From Bacteroidota bacterium (GTDB taxonomy: Bacteria > Bacteroidota > Ignavibacteria > Ignavibacteriales > Melioribacteraceae), in contig JAHISV010000005.1 of assembly GCA_018818065.1 (NCBI GenBank), positions 416,527-480,526 of the forward strand: DNA of 64,000 nt, written 5' to 3'. This document shows positions 45,554 through 54,082 of this stretch, piece by piece. The translations under genes and the position numbers were made by a program. The number at the start of each line of letters is the position of its first letter. Position 1 is the stretch's first letter. The notes beneath the pieces were generated by a model. The model did no database searches, was not told where the DNA came from, and saw only the letters and a list, made by a program, of their open reading frames with translations.

Positions 45554-47461
45554 ATGGACCCGCGTACCCTTCCCAGATTATTTGAAAACAGTGTTGCTAA
45601 ATTTCCAAACAACACCTTAATGCTGGAAAAGAAAAAAGACCAATATGAAATAACTACATATTCTGAAATGAAAGAATTGGTTTATGATTTTGCGGCCGGA
45701 TTAATAAAGCTGGGTGTAAAAAAAGGGGATCGTCTGGCGCTTATTTCGGAGGGACGTAACGACTGGGTAATGAGCGAGTTAGCTGTTTTGTATATTGGAG
45801 CAGTAAATGTCCCAATATCTGTTAAAGTTGATGAATTATCTGACCTTAAATTCAGACTGGCCCATTCCGGATGCAAAATTGTTATTGTATCAGGAAGACA
45901 ATTATCAAAGATTCGCGATATTAAAGTTGATCTTCCTGAGTTGGAAAAAATAATCGTTCTGGATCAACTAGAAGATTTTGATGATGATGAATTATTTGCC
46001 GCTGAAGTTGCAAGACAAGGCAAGGAATGGTTAGAGCAAAATCTAGACAAGTTTAATGAAATATGGAGCTCACTCTCTGAAAATGATTATGCTAATATTT
46101 GTTACACTTCCGGCACTACAGCCGATCCTAAAGGAATAATTCTTACCCACAGAAATTATACCGCGAATGTTGAACAAGCTTCGTCGTTGCTTACAGTTCC
46201 CGAAACTTATGTTTCGCTCTTAATTCTTCCCTGGGACCATTCTTTTGCTCATACTGCCGGAATATATACTCTGATAGATAACGGGGCTAGCATGGCTTCC
46301 ATTCAGGTTGGTAAAACTCCTCTAGAAACATTAAAAAATATTCCCCAAAACATCAAAGAAATAAAACCAAGCTTTCTTTTAAGTGTTCCGGCCCTTGCAA
46401 AGAATTTTAGAAAGAATATTGAAAATGGAATTCGAAGTAAGGGTAATAAAATCTGGAACTTGTTTAATAAGGCACTCAATCTCGCTTATGACTATAATGG
46501 AATTGGCTGGGACAAAGGGAAGGGACTTAAGGCTATAAAAAAACCATTATATATGCTTTATGATAAAATTATTTTTTCGAAAATACGCGAAGGTTTTGGT
46601 GGAAATCTTGAGTTTTTTATCGGCGGAGGCGCCCTGCTGGATATTGAATTACAAAGATTTTTCTACGCAATTGGGATGCCAATGTATCAGGGTTATGGTT
46701 TATCAGAAGCTTCACCAATCATTTCGGCAAATGTGCCCTCAACTCACAAATTAGGATCTTCAGGGAAGATAGTATCGAATCTTGAGGTGAAAATATGCGA
46801 TGATGATGGGAACGAACTTCCAATTGGCGTAAAAGGCGAGATAGTTTGCAAGGGTGAAAATGTTATGGTTGGTTATTGGAAAAATGAAGAAGCCACAAAA
46901 GAGTCACTTAAAGATGGGTGGCTTTACACCGGAGATATGGGCTATCTGGACGAAGACAATTTTCTGTATGTTTTGGGTCGTTTCAAAAGCCTGCTTATTG
47001 CAAGTGATGGCGAAAAATACAGCCCCGAGGGTATTGAAGAAGCGTTGGTTGATCAATCTCCATATATTGAACAAGCGATGCTCTATAATAGTCAATCGCC
47101 CTACACGGTTTGTTTGTTGGTCCCGAATAAAGAAGCTCTATTAAGATGGGCCAGGGAAAATGATAAATCTGTTCATGATGAAAATGGACAACGTGCAATA
47201 CTGAATCTTCTTGAGGCAGAAATTAACAAGTATAAAAAGGGGGGAGAGTTTGAAGGTGAATTTCCGGAACGCTGGCTGCCTGCGGCTGTTGCTATATTAG
47301 GTGAGGGGTTTACTGAGCAGAACAGATTCTTGAATAGTACCCTTAAAATTGTTCGTGGTAAAATTACCGAATATTATGAAAGTCGACTGGAGTATTTGTT
47401 CACTCCCGAGGCGAAAGATATCACAAATCATCAAAACAGGACAATAGTCAACCGGTTTTAG
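45554..47461 (+). CDS. Long-chain acyl-CoA synthetase-like AMP-binding ligase
   Basis: A 635-residue adenylate-forming enzyme. The signature YTSGTTADPKGIILTHRN is near 190-207, GYGLSEASPII (A5) near 383, YTGDMGYLDEDNFLYVLGR (A7/A8) near 457, and a C-terminal segment LNSTLKIVRGKI carries the conserved lysine region. Length and motifs fit FadD/AAE15-like long-chain fatty acid to CoA ligases, with AMP and pyrophosphate as products. AGGAG lies 5 bases before the ATG. It is monocistronic with an AT-rich leader. The precise acyl substrate cannot be read. Confidence 0.9.
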   Translation: MDPRTLPRLFENSVAKFPNNTLMLEKKKDQYEITTYSEMKELVYDFAAGLIKLGVKKGDRLALISEGRNDWVMSELAVLYIGAVNVPISVKVDELSDLKFRLAHSGCKIVIVSGRQLSKIRDIKVDLPELEKIIVLDQLEDFDDDELFAAEVARQGKEWLEQNLDKFNEIWSSLSENDYANICYTSGTTADPKGIILTHRNYTANVEQASSLLTVPETYVSLLILPWDHSFAHTAGIYTLIDNGASMASIQVGKTPLETLKNIPQNIKEIKPSFLLSVPALAKNFRKNIENGIRSKGNKIWNLFNKALNLAYDYNGIGWDKGKGLKAIKKPLYMLYDKIIFSKIREGFGGNLEFFIGGGALLDIELQRFFYAIGMPMYQGYGLSEASPIISANVPSTHKLGSSGKIVSNLEVKICDDDGNELPIGVKGEIVCKGENVMVGYWKNEEATKESLKDGWLYTGDMGYLDEDNFLYVLGRFKSLLIASDGEKYSPEGIEEALVDQSPYIEQAMLYNSQSPYTVCLLVPNKEALLRWARENDKSVHDENGQRAILNLLEAEINKYKKGGEFEGEFPERWLPAAVAILGEGFTEQNRFLNSTLKIVRGKITEYYESRLEYLFTPEAKDITNHQNRTIVNRF

Positions 47462-47829
47462 TAAGAGAATCGGCTCATTCCAGTGACTATTCTTAATGAT
47501 TTAATTAAGGAGATGTTACTGAATATAGTTATTACTATAAATTGATTTTCCGGCTAATGTTATCTATCTAAACTTTGATTTCCTCATCTAAAGGAAACCA
47601 TCGACTCCTTATTATATCATATTTCCCAATTGAATCTTTTCCTAAATGAAAGTGTTTAGCGCAAATTGAAGTTGAAGCATTTTGAAACCCAGCTCTCTTT
47701 AATTCTTTCTATTGGTTCTAAAGTAACATGAATTAGAAAAATTAGAAATTTGTATTCCAAACGAAATTCCGGAAAGTGCATGAGGCATATATTACTAATT
47801 AAGTAATCATAAACCATTAAGAGGAAGTT
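47462..47829. other. Gene-free AT-rich region
   Basis: In these 368 bases I find no open frame with a ribosome site and no clear hairpin or repeat. It should contain the promoter of the T9SS cytochrome-like gene; an AGAGGAAG ribosome site ends it. Confidence 0.5.
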
Positions 47830-48525
47830 ATGAAGAATAGATACTTTGCATTACTTGTTATATTAACCATTTTTGCTTTTTCAGCTTTAGTTGGACGAAG
47901 TTTCAGAGTTGGTAAAGTGCCAAACGGATCTGTAAATGCCTGTGCAAATTGCCACGTCGATCCGCAAGGTGGTGGTGCAAGAAATGATTTTGGGCAGGCA
48001 GTTGAATCACGCGTAACACCAAACGGGCAGGAAAATTTCTGGGGAGCAGATTTAGCAGCCATTGATTCCGACGGAGACGGATTTACAAACGGAGAGGAAT
48101 TGCAGGATGCCGGAGGTGCCTGGACTAGCGGCACCATTGGTGATCCTTCGCTGGTTACAAATCCTGGTGATATTAACAGCCACCCGGCACCTACCGGTAT
48201 TGAAGGCTTGACAGAACTGCCTTCAGATTTCATTCTTTCACAGAATTATCCAAATCCGTTTAATCCCAGTACAAAAATATCCTATTTTCTTCCTGAACCT
48301 TCACACGTAAAACTAGAGGTTTATAATTCGATTGGTCAATTGATAAGAGTATTGGCAGATGCCAACCTGGCTGCAGGTTCACACGTAGCATTTTGGGATG
48401 CTAATGATCAATTTGGGTATAAGGTATCTTCAGGAATTTACATCTATCGAATTTCTGCTGGTGATTTTTCAGCCGGATCAGGTAATGAGTTTGTCGAGTC
48501 CAAAACTATGGTTCTTATGAAATAA
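47830..48525 (+). CDS. Surface protein with CXXCH heme motif and Type IX sorting domain
   Basis: A 231-residue secreted protein. The signal peptide (YFALLVILTIFAFSALVG) is followed by a single heme c motif Cys38-A-N-Cys41-His42 in NACANCHVDPQGGGARNDFG. DSDGDGFTNGEEL (about 80-92) is a calcium-binding thrombospondin type 3/EF-like loop. The C-terminal 85 residues form a Type IX sorting domain (DFILSQNYPNPFNPSTKISY to KTMVLMK). It therefore looks like a monoheme c-type protein displayed on or released from the surface. AGAGGAAG precedes the ATG. An inverted-repeat element starts 5 bases after its stop. Confidence 0.85.
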   Translation: MKNRYFALLVILTIFAFSALVGRSFRVGKVPNGSVNACANCHVDPQGGGARNDFGQAVESRVTPNGQENFWGADLAAIDSDGDGFTNGEELQDAGGAWTSGTIGDPSLVTNPGDINSHPAPTGIEGLTELPSDFILSQNYPNPFNPSTKISYFLPEPSHVKLEVYNSIGQLIRVLADANLAAGSHVAFWDANDQFGYKVSSGIYIYRISAGDFSAGSGNEFVESKTMVLMK

Positions 48526-48530
48526 TTCGT

Positions 48531-48642
48531 GGGTGCTGTCTCAAAGTTCAAAATTATTTTTGATTGGAACATAATTAATCAAAAAGTTATAATCTGCCTG
48601 TCGACAAATACTCTTAGTGATTTTAACATTTGAGACAGCCCC
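48531..48642. mobile_element. Short inverted-repeat element (MITE-like)
   Basis: The ends GGGTGCTGTCTCAAAGTTCAAAAT (left half of which is 48531-48545) and, on the reverse strand, GGGGCTGTCTCAAATGTTAA (from 48642) match over about 23 bases with few differences. The central 60 bases are AT-rich and non-coding. The 112-base length and imperfect terminal repeats suggest a miniature transposon or deleted insertion sequence. No clear target duplication is visible. It sits between converging genes and might also terminate transcription. Confidence 0.6.
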
Positions 48643-48647
48643 AAACT

Positions 48648-49055
48648 TTATTTTACACCATTTTCAATAAAAAACTCACTATAGGCTTTATCTGTTTCCT
48701 GTATGTGCTTTGAAATCCATGTGGTTAAGAACTTCATAATCTCAATGGATAAACCCAATTTCCCGGCTTTAAACTTCTCCTGGAAATCAGAGACATTATT
48801 AACGAAATCATTATGTTCTTTTATGTGCTCGTTTGTCAGTGGATAATTGAACTGCTTAAAATATTTTTCTTCAGTAGCAAAATGAGACTTTGTATAACTA
48901 ATCAGTTTTTGAATGATACTTTCAAGAACATCTTTTGCCTTACCGGTCTTCATTGCATCGTGTAACTCATTTATCAAATTTAAAAGCTTTTTATGCTGAT
49001 TATCTATTTCTACGATTTGAACGCTAAGATCATCTTTCCAATCAATTAAGGACAT
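48648..49055 (-). CDS. Bacteriohemerythrin
   Basis: A 135-residue four-helix di-iron protein with the full ligand set: His21, His58, Glu62, His77, His81, His117 and Asp122. The opening IDWKDDLSVQIVEIDNQHKK is the standard N-terminus. Bacteriohemerythrins bind oxygen reversibly and may store, carry or sense it. The gene is monocistronic, with GAGGAGTGG-type ribosome sequence before ATG, and divergent from the M3 peptidase gene. Ligand completeness makes the call very firm; the physiological role is open. Confidence 0.95.
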   Translation of the reverse strand: MSLIDWKDDLSVQIVEIDNQHKKLLNLINELHDAMKTGKAKDVLESIIQKLISYTKSHFATEEKYFKQFNYPLTNEHIKEHNDFVNNVSDFQEKFKAGKLGLSIEIMKFLTTWISKHIQETDKAYSEFFIENGVK

Positions 49056-49243
49056 TTCACCACTCCTCAGGTATTAAAATTTTCAATTACTTCCTTATTA
49101 TCGTAATAAATTGATATTAGTTTATGCAAAGGATTGTCCCCAGTTTAATGTCAGCAATTTTCTTAAGAACCGATTTTTTTGTAATATTAATCTGTTAACT
49201 AACAATAATTAATCAGAAAAGGTAATTTGGGGGAAAATTAAAA

Positions 49244-51325
49244 ATGAAAAAAGCACTTCTATTCCTTGGAGTATTGATCATGTCTTTATCATGCACAAAA
49301 CAAACGAATCCTTTCTTTTTGGAATACGATACTCCTTTTGGCGTGCCGCCTTTTGAAAGCATCACTCCGGGTCATATTGCAGAAGCTTTTGATGAGGCGA
49401 TGAAGCAGGAAAAAGAGGAGATCAACCTTATTGCAGGCAGTACAGAAGAACCTACATTCGAAAACACAATTGCAGCCTACGCAAATAGCGGGCAATTGAT
49501 GGCAAAAGTAAACGCAGTATTTTCGGCTCAATCGGCCGCAAATACAAATGAAGCATTACAAACTCTCGAAACGGAAATCACACCCTTGCTAACCTCTCAT
49601 GGTGATGAGATCTCGTTAAATTCAAAACTATTCGCGCGGATTAAAAAAGTATATGACAAGAAAGATGATATGAACCTGACTGAAGAACAATTATTTATTC
49701 TTGAGAATATGTACAAGGGTTTTGTAAGAAACGGAGCTAATTTAACTCCTGAAGAAAAAGAGAAACTAAAAGCGGTAAACCAGAAACTTGCTTCTCTTAA
49801 TGTCGAGTATGTTCAGAATGTTTTGGCAGAGACAAATGGTTTCCAGCTTATCATTGGTGATGAGAAAGATTTAGCGGGACTTCCGGAAGGAGTTATTCAA
49901 GGAGCTGCTGAAACTGCAAAAGCTTCCGGGCTTGATGGCAAGTGGGTCTTTACTCCTCACAGACCAAGTTTGTATCCATTCCTTACCTATGCAGATAACA
50001 GGGAATTAAGAAAAAAACTTTATGATTCATATATACTCCGCGGAGATAACGGAAATGAATATGATAACAATAAGCTGCTTTCTGAAATCAATAAGCTAAG
50101 GGTTGAACAATCAAATATTTTAGGATATCCATCTCATGCTCATCTAAAGCTGGAATCCAAAATGGCAAAAACTCCTGAGAATGTTTATGCCTTACTTAAC
50201 CGTTTGTGGCAGCCAGCCTTAGAAGTGGCGAAGAAAGAGCGTGACGAAATGCAGGAAATTATTGACCGTGAAGGGGGCAATTTCAAACTGGAAGCCCATG
50301 ACTGGTGGTATTATGCAGAAAAGCTGAGAAAAGAAAAATACAATCTTGATGATAATGAATTGAGACCCTATTTCTCCCTGAACAATGTTAGAGATGGTGC
50401 TTATATGGTGGCTACAAATTTATATGGAATAACGTTCGAGGAAATTATAAACATTCCACTTCCTCACCCGGATGCACAGGCATTTGAAGTTAAGAATGCT
50501 GACGGTACTCACCTGGGAGTATTATACTGGGACTTTCATCCCCGTGCAAGCAAAAGTGGTGGAGCATGGTGTGGTACTTACAGGGATCAATCCAGGTTAA
50601 ATGGTGAGTTAGTTTCTTCTGTAGTTACTATTGTTTGCAACTTTACCAATGCCTCGGGCAATGCACCCGCACTAATCAGCACCGATGAAGTTGAAACATT
50701 ATTCCACGAATTCGGGCACGCCCTGGATAATTTGTTATCCAATAAGACATATGCTTCATCATACAGATCAACGGATTTTGCTGAACTCCCCTCACAAATT
50801 ATGGAACATTGGGGTGCGCATCCAGCTGTGCTTAAGGAATATGCCAAACATTATGAAACTGGCGAAACCATACCTGATGAGTTAATCAAAAAAATTGAGA
50901 ACAGCGGGTATTTTAACCAGGGCTTTACTACGGTTGAATACCTGGCAGCTTGTTTTCTCGATATGGCGTACTCATCTCAAACTGAAGTGAAGGATACTGA
51001 CATCAGAAGATTTGAAAAGGAATATTTTGAAGAAATCGGTTTAATCCCAGAAATCATTACCCGATACCGAAGTACCTACTTCAACCACATTACTCAGTGG
51101 GGATACTCTGCCGGTTATTATAGTTACATTTGGTCAGGTGTTCTTGATGCAGATGCTTTTGAAGCTTTTAAGGAAACAAGTCTTTATGACAAGGAAACAG
51201 CTGACAGGTTCAGAAGAACTGTACTTGCAAGAATTGGCATTGCCGACCCTATGAAGCTGTATGTGGAATTTCGGGGACGTGAGCCAAAGATTGAACCACT
51301 ACTGAAAAAACGCGGATTACTATAA
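49244..51325 (+). CDS. M3-family peptidyl-dipeptidase (Dcp-like) lipoprotein
   Basis: A 693-residue zinc peptidase. The N-terminus MKKALLFLGVLIMSLSC is a lipoprotein signal with Cys17. The zinc site HEFGH (His488, Glu489, His492) is in ETLFHEFGHALDNLLS, in the M3 consensus context. Other family blocks are PFLTYADNRELRKKLYDSY, WYYAEKLRKEKYNLDDNELR and FHPRASKSGGAWCGTYRDQS. Dcp enzymes remove C-terminal dipeptides from short peptides; the lipid anchor places it in the periplasm, matching the two S9 exopeptidases in the window. It ends at a strong hairpin. Confidence 0.93.
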   Translation: MKKALLFLGVLIMSLSCTKQTNPFFLEYDTPFGVPPFESITPGHIAEAFDEAMKQEKEEINLIAGSTEEPTFENTIAAYANSGQLMAKVNAVFSAQSAANTNEALQTLETEITPLLTSHGDEISLNSKLFARIKKVYDKKDDMNLTEEQLFILENMYKGFVRNGANLTPEEKEKLKAVNQKLASLNVEYVQNVLAETNGFQLIIGDEKDLAGLPEGVIQGAAETAKASGLDGKWVFTPHRPSLYPFLTYADNRELRKKLYDSYILRGDNGNEYDNNKLLSEINKLRVEQSNILGYPSHAHLKLESKMAKTPENVYALLNRLWQPALEVAKKERDEMQEIIDREGGNFKLEAHDWWYYAEKLRKEKYNLDDNELRPYFSLNNVRDGAYMVATNLYGITFEEIINIPLPHPDAQAFEVKNADGTHLGVLYWDFHPRASKSGGAWCGTYRDQSRLNGELVSSVVTIVCNFTNASGNAPALISTDEVETLFHEFGHALDNLLSNKTYASSYRSTDFAELPSQIMEHWGAHPAVLKEYAKHYETGETIPDELIKKIENSGYFNQGFTTVEYLAACFLDMAYSSQTEVKDTDIRRFEKEYFEEIGLIPEIITRYRSTYFNHITQWGYSAGYYSYIWSGVLDADAFEAFKETSLYDKETADRFRRTVLARIGIADPMKLYVEFRGREPKIEPLLKKRGLL

Positions 51326-51333
51326 TAGTATTT

Positions 51334-51367
51334 AAGCCCTCCCATTTATTCGGAGGGCTTATTTTTA
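51334..51367 (+). terminator. Terminator of the M3 peptidase gene
   Basis: AAGCCCTCC (51334-51342) and GGAGGGCTT (51352-51360) form a 9-bp stem with a 9-base loop, followed by ATTTTTATT. It overlaps the end of the converging small membrane gene and may serve both. Confidence 0.85.
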
Positions 51368-51772
51368 TTCCTCAGATTTAAGTTTCTTAAATCTGTTTTC
51401 ACTGGCTCGTGTCATTACATAAGCGATTAAGGCAAAAACAAAGAAAACCAGCAGCAGCCATGCAACACCCTGCAAAGTTTCAATTACCGTTCTGTAGACT
51501 TCCAATATCCAGCGTTCGTATGTAAGTTCGATTATCTGAGATCCACTGTAACTCTGAGGTGTCAGGTATTTTTCCAGTTCCCAGATTCTTACGCCGGAAG
51601 ATATTCCAACCACGTATATGGCAAATTTCAAATATTTTTGCCAAGCATAGCTTATTGAATCCTCAATCAGCCGCTTTAATATTCCCTCAATTGGTTTGTC
51701 AAAAAATTTTACTACTATCAGTGAAACTATGATTGCAATAAGAAACGTGACAATTAATAATGTTATGAACAT
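51365..51772 (-). CDS. Small membrane protein, unknown function
   Basis: A 135-residue protein with a first helix MFITLLIVTFLIAIIVSLIVV, a middle amphipathic part (LKFAIYVVGISSGVRIWELE) and a last helix (GVAWLLLVFFVFALIAYVM), then a basic tail. I recognise no family. ATG 51772 is chosen because GGGAG lies 7 bases upstream; the in-frame ATG at 51784 would overlap that ribosome site. It converges on the M3 peptidase gene, sharing its terminator, and is divergent from the DHOD-like gene. Confidence 0.65.
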   Translation of the reverse strand: MFITLLIVTFLIAIIVSLIVVKFFDKPIEGILKRLIEDSISYAWQKYLKFAIYVVGISSGVRIWELEKYLTPQSYSGSQIIELTYERWILEVYRTVIETLQGVAWLLLVFFVFALIAYVMTRASENRFKKLKSEE

Positions 51773-51931
51773 AATTTCTCCCATTTATTAGCTTGCGCTC
51801 TACTAATTTATTGAATAGAATTATATTACAAAAATAAAGAACGATTATTAGAAAGAAAGTTGTTATGAAGTAACAACTTAAATTTAGAATAGTTTCGAAC
51901 AATAATTGTTATATATAAATTCGGAGTAGGT

Positions 51932-52918
51932 ATGGCAAATCTGAGTGTGGACTATATGGGGATGAATCTTAAAAATCCCATTATTGTAGGAAGTTCGGGG
52001 CTAAGCAAAAATGCCGGAGGGATTCAAAAAATTCAGGCAGCAGGGGCCGGCGCGGTTGTTCTTAAAACCTTATTTGAAGTTGGAATAGCGGCAGAATCAG
52101 ACAAATTGGAGGAAGGTTTTCAGCAAGGGGATGCACATACCGAAGCTCATGATCTAATCCACGATATGCATTATCAGTATAGTCTAAGTGCCTATGCAGA
52201 TTTAATAAAGCAAGCAAAGGCAGATACAGAAATTCCAATTATTGCAAGCATTAACTGTTACAAACCGGAAGTGTGGCTGGAATTTACAAAAATGGTTGAT
52301 AAAGCAGGAGCGGATGGAATTGAGATTAACCTTTCCTACTTTAAAAATTCTGTTAAAGCAAGCGCCCAGGAAGTTGAAGATGAACAAATGGAAATTGTTA
52401 AGAATGTAATTTCTAACACGAAATTGCCAGTTGCTGTAAAAATCGGACCATATTATTCCTCTATGGCAAATTTTGTTCAAAGGCTTTCTTTCAATGGCGC
52501 GAAAGCAATTGTTCTCTTCAACAGGTTTTATAAAGTCGACCTTGATCTTGAGAAGTTGGATTTTTCAGCGGGGCAGCGGTTCAGCAGTTCTACTGAAATG
52601 AGTTCCGCTCTTAGGTGGGTTGGATTAATGAGTGGTGAAGTTAAGGCCGAACTGATCGGTTCAACTGGGATTAAAACTGGCGAAGATGTTGTAAAGATGA
52701 TTCTTGCAGGTGCCCAGGCCGTTCAGGTTTGCTCGGCATTTTACGAAAATGGTATTAGCTATATGAGCACCCTTTTAAAGGGTATGAACGACTGGATGGA
52801 TGAGAATGGTTTTGATAGTATTGATTTACTGCGTGCAAGGTTGAGCGAGAAAAAATTAAAAGGACAAAAATTCTGGGGCAGACATCAGTATATAAAATCT
52901 ATTACTGGTATCGATTAA
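51932..52918 (+). CDS. Dihydroorotate dehydrogenase-like FMN oxidoreductase
   Basis: A 328-residue TIM-barrel flavoprotein. MGMNLKNPIIVGSSGLSKNAGG, LKTLFEVG, ADGIEINLSYF, PVAVKIGPYYSSMANFVQRL and GSTGIKTGEDVVKMILAGAQAVQVCSAF match the FMN-binding blocks of class 1/2-like dihydroorotate dehydrogenases. INLSYF replaces the usual NxSCPN, so the class 1 catalytic Cys is missing, which marks the DHOD-like group of uncertain substrate. It is monocistronic, with GGAGTAGGT before the ATG and a terminator after. Pyrimidine synthesis is possible but not shown. Confidence 0.85.
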   Translation: MANLSVDYMGMNLKNPIIVGSSGLSKNAGGIQKIQAAGAGAVVLKTLFEVGIAAESDKLEEGFQQGDAHTEAHDLIHDMHYQYSLSAYADLIKQAKADTEIPIIASINCYKPEVWLEFTKMVDKAGADGIEINLSYFKNSVKASAQEVEDEQMEIVKNVISNTKLPVAVKIGPYYSSMANFVQRLSFNGAKAIVLFNRFYKVDLDLEKLDFSAGQRFSSSTEMSSALRWVGLMSGEVKAELIGSTGIKTGEDVVKMILAGAQAVQVCSAFYENGISYMSTLLKGMNDWMDENGFDSIDLLRARLSEKKLKGQKFWGRHQYIKSITGID

Positions 52919-52948
52919 GTCTTTAGTTCAAAATAAAATTATTATTAC

Positions 52949-52974
52949 ACACCTCTTTTACAGGGGTGTTTTTA
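52949..52974. terminator. Terminator between converging DHOD-like and desulfhydrase genes
   Basis: ACACCTC (52949-52955) pairs with GGGGTGT (52963-52969), one G-U pair, loop TTTTACA, followed on the plus strand by TTTTTATTTTA. The minus-strand reading has a weaker T-run. Confidence 0.8.
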
Positions 52975-53958
52975 TTTTAGATCGTTCCCATAATGAAATA
53001 TTGAGGGTGAACCGCCCGTATGCCAGAAGAGAACATTATCATTACTGTTGAATTCACCTTTGCGTATCATATCAATCAGCCCAGCCATAGCTCTGCCAGT
53101 ATATACAGGGTCGAGTAGAATTCCTTCCGTTTCGGCTAACAACTTAATGCTCTCACGTTCAGCATCGCCAATAACCCCGTACCCTTCTCCTAAATACTCA
53201 GTACGAACAATAATATCATCAGGATAAACATTTTTTTCAAAACACATAAAACTGGATGTAGTACCAGTTAGTAGAGAAATTTGTTTTTCAATTGAACCCG
53301 CCGGCAATTCTTCCTTATCAATGCCAATGCCTATGAGTGTCACATTGCAGTCAAAAAGATCGTTGCCAACAATCAACCCGGCATGTGTACCTCCGGAACT
53401 ACTCGCAAATACGACATGAGAAAAATGCACACCCATATTCCTGGACTGAACTTTCAATTCAAGCATAGCATTTACAAAACCAAGCGCTCCTATATCATTG
53501 GAGCCGCCATAGGGAATGATGTATGGTTTCTTATCTATTGATTTTAGCTCCATAAAAAGTTCTGGAATCTTCTCCCCTTTTCTAAAATCGCCGGACCAAT
53601 GAATCTTAGCGCCAAACAATTTGTCCAATAACAAATTTCCATCCGACTCAGAAGGCTCTGACCCGCCTAAAACCAGATGGCACTCCATACCGAACATTGC
53701 CGCAGCGGCGGCTGTTTGTCTGCAATGGTTGGATTGCGCAGCTCCACCCGTAATTACTGTATTACAGCCTTGTTTTATAGCATGCCCGATAAGAAACTCA
53801 AGTTTTCGTGTCTTGTTTCCGCCAAGTGCCAAGCCTGTCAGGTCGTCGCGTTTCATATAAATATTAGGACCGCCTAACTTTTCTGTCAATCGTTTTAATT
53901 GATGAAGGGGAGTAGGAAAGAATCCCAGGTTGACTTTTGGTAATTGCTTCTGCTGCAT
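52972..53958 (-). CDS. D-cysteine desulfhydrase/ACC deaminase-like PLP enzyme
   Basis: A 328-residue fold-type II PLP enzyme. The PLP lysine is in GGNKTRKLEFL (about 47-57), the phosphate/substrate segment is GGAAQSNHCRQTAAAAAMFG, and SSGGTHAGLIVG and GEGYGVIG lie further on. Length and motifs match D-cysteine desulfhydrase and 1-aminocyclopropane-1-carboxylate deaminases; the two cannot be separated by sequence alone here, but desulfhydrase is commoner in bacteria. GGGTG lies just before the ATG. It is divergent from the ABC-F gene; a perfect inverted repeat lies between them. Confidence 0.88.
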   Translation of the reverse strand: MQQKQLPKVNLGFFPTPLHQLKRLTEKLGGPNIYMKRDDLTGLALGGNKTRKLEFLIGHAIKQGCNTVITGGAAQSNHCRQTAAAAAMFGMECHLVLGGSEPSESDGNLLLDKLFGAKIHWSGDFRKGEKIPELFMELKSIDKKPYIIPYGGSNDIGALGFVNAMLELKVQSRNMGVHFSHVVFASSSGGTHAGLIVGNDLFDCNVTLIGIGIDKEELPAGSIEKQISLLTGTTSSFMCFEKNVYPDDIIVRTEYLGEGYGVIGDAERESIKLLAETEGILLDPVYTGRAMAGLIDMIRKGEFNSNDNVLFWHTGGSPSIFHYGNDLK

Positions 53959-53981
53959 TAATCACCCAGACTGATTAAAGA

Positions 53982-54000
53982 CCTAAAATAACATTTTAGG
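53982..54000. promoter_or_regulatory. Inverted repeat overlapping the leader-frame ribosome site
   Basis: CCTAAAAT (53982-53989) and ATTTTAGG (53993-54000) are perfect complements with a 3-base loop. The right arm contains the AGG of the AGGGTG ribosome site of the small frame at 54008, so folding could hide it, or the palindrome could be an operator for the divergent pair of genes. Confidence 0.45.
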
Positions 54001-54007
54001 GTGAAAA

Positions 54008-54082
54008 ATGAAATTATCCCAATGCCGTTTACTTCTTTTATTTATATTTGCAATTATTCCAATATCAGGCAATTGTAAATGA
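54008..54082 (+). CDS. Possible 24-residue leader peptide of the ABC-F gene
   Basis: MKLSQCRLLLLFIFAIIPI is followed by SGNCK and stop. The frame starts 5-6 bases after AGGGTG and its TGA overlaps the ABC-F ATG (ATGA). It resembles a bare signal/lipoprotein peptide or a hydrophobic leader peptide. ABC-F antibiotic-resistance genes are often controlled by short upstream frames. The ABC-F gene itself has only a weak ribosome site (AGG, 10 bases away), so translational coupling is plausible. It could equally be chance. Confidence 0.45.
   Translation: MKLSQCRLLLLFIFAIIPISGNCK

Noticed and set aside
48531-48642. Calling the inverted-repeat element a complete insertion sequence
   Set aside because: There is no room for a transposase in 112 bases, and no target duplication is visible.
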